DNA of 8,367 bases from assembly GCA_030601485.1 (NCBI GenBank), contig JAUVTO010000071.1:1-8367 (forward strand), given 5' to 3'. Of this stretch, positions 6,596 to 8,367 are shown in pieces (positions within the stretch are counted from its first letter, which is position 1; each line of letters begins with the position of its first letter). The notes below the pieces were generated by a model. That model was not told where the DNA came from, made no database searches, and saw nothing but the letters and a program-made list of their open reading frames with translations. The DNA is from Desulfobacterales bacterium. Its GTDB lineage: Bacteria; Desulfobacterota; Desulfobacteria; Desulfobacterales; UBA11574. The position numbers and the translations under genes were made by a program.

Positions 6596-6746
6596 GACAG
6601 TCTCGTAAAAAGTCACAATCCGACGGCAAAGTAAAAAGATCCAAATTCAAGGCACGCAAATTCTGAGGAACGAAGCGTACATATAGTACGCTGCGGTAAC
6701 GAAGGATGCAGCGCAACGCAGAAGTTGGACTTTTTCCGAAGCCGTC
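6596..6746 (+). repeat. Palindromic MITE-like element, copy R3 (diverged)
   Basis: This 151-base copy has the same orientation as R1 but is clearly diverged from R1/R2. Inverted ends are GACAGTCTCGTAAAAAGTC (6596-6614) and GACTTTTTCCGAAGCCGTC (6728-6746). It shares the CAAATTCAAGG block, the AACGCAGAAGTTGGACTTTTT block and the central palindrome, here AGCGTAC - ATATA - GTACGCT (6674-6692), a perfect 7-base-pair stem. GTAAAAAG boxes at 6605 and 6631 are 26 bases apart, as in R2. It ends 35 bases before the comM start codon and lies in the same sense as comM. It has no plausible coding capacity. Confidence 0.85.
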
Positions 6747-6752
6747 AATGTT
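6747..6752. repeat. Right direct repeat flanking R3 (putative target-site duplication)
   Basis: This is the second exact AATGTT, directly following the terminal GCCGTC of R3. Confidence 0.6.
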
Positions 6753-6770
6753 AGGGAAGATGCTATCTGA

Positions 6771-6780
6771 AAGGAGGAGG
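6771..6780 (+). promoter_or_regulatory. Strong ribosome binding site of comM
   Basis: AAGGAGGAGG lies just before the GTG at 6782 and contains a full AAGGAGG core. It fixes the GTG as the start, since the protein then begins MLAKVLSSAV as expected for the family. It lies outside R3, in the original flank. Confidence 0.85.
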
Positions 6781-6781
6781 C

Positions 6782-8317
6782 GTGCTCGCAAAGGTATTAA
6801 GCAGCGCTGTTATTGGAATTGATGCGTTTTTAGTTGAAGTGGAAGTCGATATCACATCAGGACTCCCTACGTTTACCACGGTCGGGCTCCCGGAAGCTTC
6901 TGTAAAAGAAAGCAAGGAGAGAGTCAAGTCCGCCATTAATAATTCGGGGTATAGATTTCCTGCTGACAGGATCACCGTTAATCTTGCGCCCGCCAATATT
7001 AAAAAGGAAGGAACCGGTTTTGATCTTCCCATCGCTTTGGGAATACTTACCGCAACCCGAATCATTCCCCAACAAATCATATCCAAATACCTGGTTTTGG
7101 GTGAACTGTCCCTGGACGGTCGCATTAAACCTGTCAGGGGTTCTCTTCCCATGGCCCTGGCTGCGAAACATGCCGATTATACCGGAATCATCGTACCGTA
7201 TGACAATGGTCGCGAAGCTTCGGTTGTGGAGGATATCACGGTTCTGCCGGTAAAAACCTTGTCTCAGCTGGTAAGTTTTTTTCGTGGATTTACTCAAATA
7301 AAACCCGAACAAACCGATATTTCTGCCTTATTTAAAGATGCCAAAGATTTTGAAGTCGATTTTTCCGAGGTCAAGGGCCAGGAACATGTAAAACGATCTT
7401 TGGAAGTTGCCGCTGCAGGGGGGCACAATCTAATTATGATCGGCCCCCCGGGCTCGGGAAAAACCATGTTGGCAAAACGTCTCCCAACCATACTTCCCCC
7501 CTTAACATTTGAAGAAGCCATTGAAACTACGAAAATATTTAGCGTCGTCGGAATGCTTGAAAAAGACCAGGCACTGATCACAAAAAGGCCTTTCAGATCG
7601 CCTCATCACACCATATCAGATGCGGGTTTGATCGGCGGCGGTCATATCCCCAGGCCCGGCGAAGTGAGCATGGCGCAGAATGGGGTTCTGTTTCTGGACG
7701 AACTTTCGGAATTTAAGAAACATGTATTAGAGGTTCTCCGACAGCCGCTGGAAGACACCAAGGTAACCATTTCCCGGGCCGCTTTGACCATAACTTATCC
7801 TTCAAGTTTTATGCTGGTGGCGGCAATGAACCCCTGTCCCTGCGGATATTTCTCCGACCCCAAGCACGAGTGCCGATGCACCTATCCGCAGATTCACCGC
7901 TTTCGCTCAAAAATATCCGGCCCCTTGATGGACCGAATCGATATTCACGTCGAAGTTCCGGCAGTTCCCTATAAAGACTTAAGAGGAAGTGCTGATGCAG
8001 AATCATCGAAGAAAATCAGAGCACGCGTCAGTGCAGCACGAGAGCGCCAGTCCCAAAGATTTAAAAGAACAAAAATTTACAGCAATGCTCAGATGCTCAG
8101 CCGGCATATTAAAAAACATTGTAAAATCGACGACGCCTCATGCAATATTCTTGAATCGGCCATTGACAAGCTGGGCCTATCCGCCCGCGCCTATAACCGG
8201 ATATTAAAAATCGCACGAACCATTGCAGATCTTGACGGCGAATCCCATATCCGGGTGGATCACATTTCCGAAGCGGTTCAGTACCGGAATTTAGACAGGG
8301 GCAAACGATTTATCTGA
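6782..8317 (+). CDS. comM: YifB/ComM family AAA+ ATPase (Mg-chelatase-like)
   Basis: ComM/YifB proteins are AAA+ ATPases related to the magnesium chelatase ChlI subunit. In naturally transformable bacteria ComM is a hexameric helicase that extends strand exchange of incoming DNA; in others its role is less clear. The 511 residues match the family length. An N-terminal Lon-like-fold domain (about 1-165) includes GLPEASVKESKERVKSAIN (35-53) and NLAPANIKKEGTGFDLPIAL (67-86). The AAA+ core has Walker A GPPGSGKT (221-228), RPFRSPHHTISDAGLIGGG (269-287), Walker B GVLFLDELSEF (301-311) and LMDRIDIHVEV (382-392). A Cys cluster C352/C354/C364/C366 looks able to bind metal. The C-terminal helical domain ends with GLSARAYNRILKIARTIADL (465-484). 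The start is a GTG with a strong ribosome binding site. It is divergent from lpxC, and element R3 lies directly in its leader. It is not a chlorophyll-synthesis chelatase: no partner subunits are present. Confidence 0.95.
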   Translation: MLAKVLSSAVIGIDAFLVEVEVDITSGLPTFTTVGLPEASVKESKERVKSAINNSGYRFPADRITVNLAPANIKKEGTGFDLPIALGILTATRIIPQQIISKYLVLGELSLDGRIKPVRGSLPMALAAKHADYTGIIVPYDNGREASVVEDITVLPVKTLSQLVSFFRGFTQIKPEQTDISALFKDAKDFEVDFSEVKGQEHVKRSLEVAAAGGHNLIMIGPPGSGKTMLAKRLPTILPPLTFEEAIETTKIFSVVGMLEKDQALITKRPFRSPHHTISDAGLIGGGHIPRPGEVSMAQNGVLFLDELSEFKKHVLEVLRQPLEDTKVTISRAALTITYPSSFMLVAAMNPCPCGYFSDPKHECRCTYPQIHRFRSKISGPLMDRIDIHVEVPAVPYKDLRGSADAESSKKIRARVSAARERQSQRFKRTKIYSNAQMLSRHIKKHCKIDDASCNILESAIDKLGLSARAYNRILKIARTIADLDGESHIRVDHISEAVQYRNLDRGKRFI

Positions 8318-8367
8318 CCCCTTTTAGGTTTCAAAACACATGAACCATTTAGTTTGTCCAACCTTGA

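Noticed and set aside
6594..6599. Perfect TTGACA that could be a -35 box for comM
   Set aside because: It is formed by the AATGTT / GACAG junction at the R3 edge, and there is no acceptable -10 box 16-18 bases downstream.
6039..6781. Sigma-54 (-24/-12) promoters that NtrX might use
   Set aside because: I looked for GG-N10-GC spacing near GGCAC-like sequences, including those in the repeat elements, and found none with the correct spacing.
6546..6791. 81-residue minus-strand open frame across R3 and the comM start
   Set aside because: It lies mostly within the repeat element, overlaps the comM ribosome binding site and start, and has no family resemblance. The palindrome simply leaves a frame open.
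1..8367. CRISPR arrays, toxin-antitoxin, phage or defence genes
   Set aside because: The three repeats are too long, too far apart and in mixed orientation for a CRISPR array. All real coding regions belong to well-known housekeeping or regulatory families.

Overview
The window is typical chromosomal DNA of a Gram-negative, lipid A-making bacterium. It has moderate GC genes and AT-rich spacers. The block lpxC - DUF4390 protein - ntrY - ntrX - rsmD, together with the look of the proteins, points to the Desulfobacterota (former Deltaproteobacteria), most likely a Desulfobacterales relative. That placement is an inference from gene order and protein character; there is no rRNA or other marker here.

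Layout. Positions 1-137 hold a short non-coding palindromic element, copy R1, cut by the window edge. Positions 180-6038 hold five genes, all on the minus strand, transcribed in the order lpxC (lipid A deacetylase), a secreted DUF4390 protein, ntrY (membrane sensor kinase), ntrX (AAA+ response regulator) and rsmD (16S rRNA methyltransferase). Gaps are 90, 14, 83 and 38 bases, so this is probably one operon or two overlapping ones. Positions 6039-6781 are a 743-base divergent intergenic region carrying two more copies of the element (R2 at 6107-6254, inverted; R3 at 6596-6746) around an AT-rich stretch with no gene. Positions 6782-8317, plus strand, encode a YifB/ComM AAA+ ATPase. The last 50 bases hold no gene.

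How the genes fit together. LpxC commits UDP-acyl-GlcNAc to lipid A synthesis, and NtrY/NtrX is a transmembrane two-component pair. The DUF4390 protein is predicted to be exported, so it would sit on the same side of the membrane as the NtrY sensor region. An envelope-linked sensing role is therefore plausible but not shown. RsmD and ComM are housekeeping and DNA-processing proteins without an obvious link.

The most unusual content is the element family. R1 and R2 match at 138 of 140 positions in opposite orientation. R2 and R3 are each bracketed by a perfect short direct repeat that looks like a target-site duplication. Each copy carries a second GTAAAAAG box 26 bases inside one end, and the R1 plus strand can fold into a long hairpin whose non-Watson-Crick pairs are all G-U. 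I read them as non-autonomous MITE-like elements. A second point of interest is that NtrX carries GALTDA where sigma-54 activators have GAFTGA. I see no CRISPR array, defence locus, phage gene, tRNA or rRNA, and no convincing new multi-gene system.
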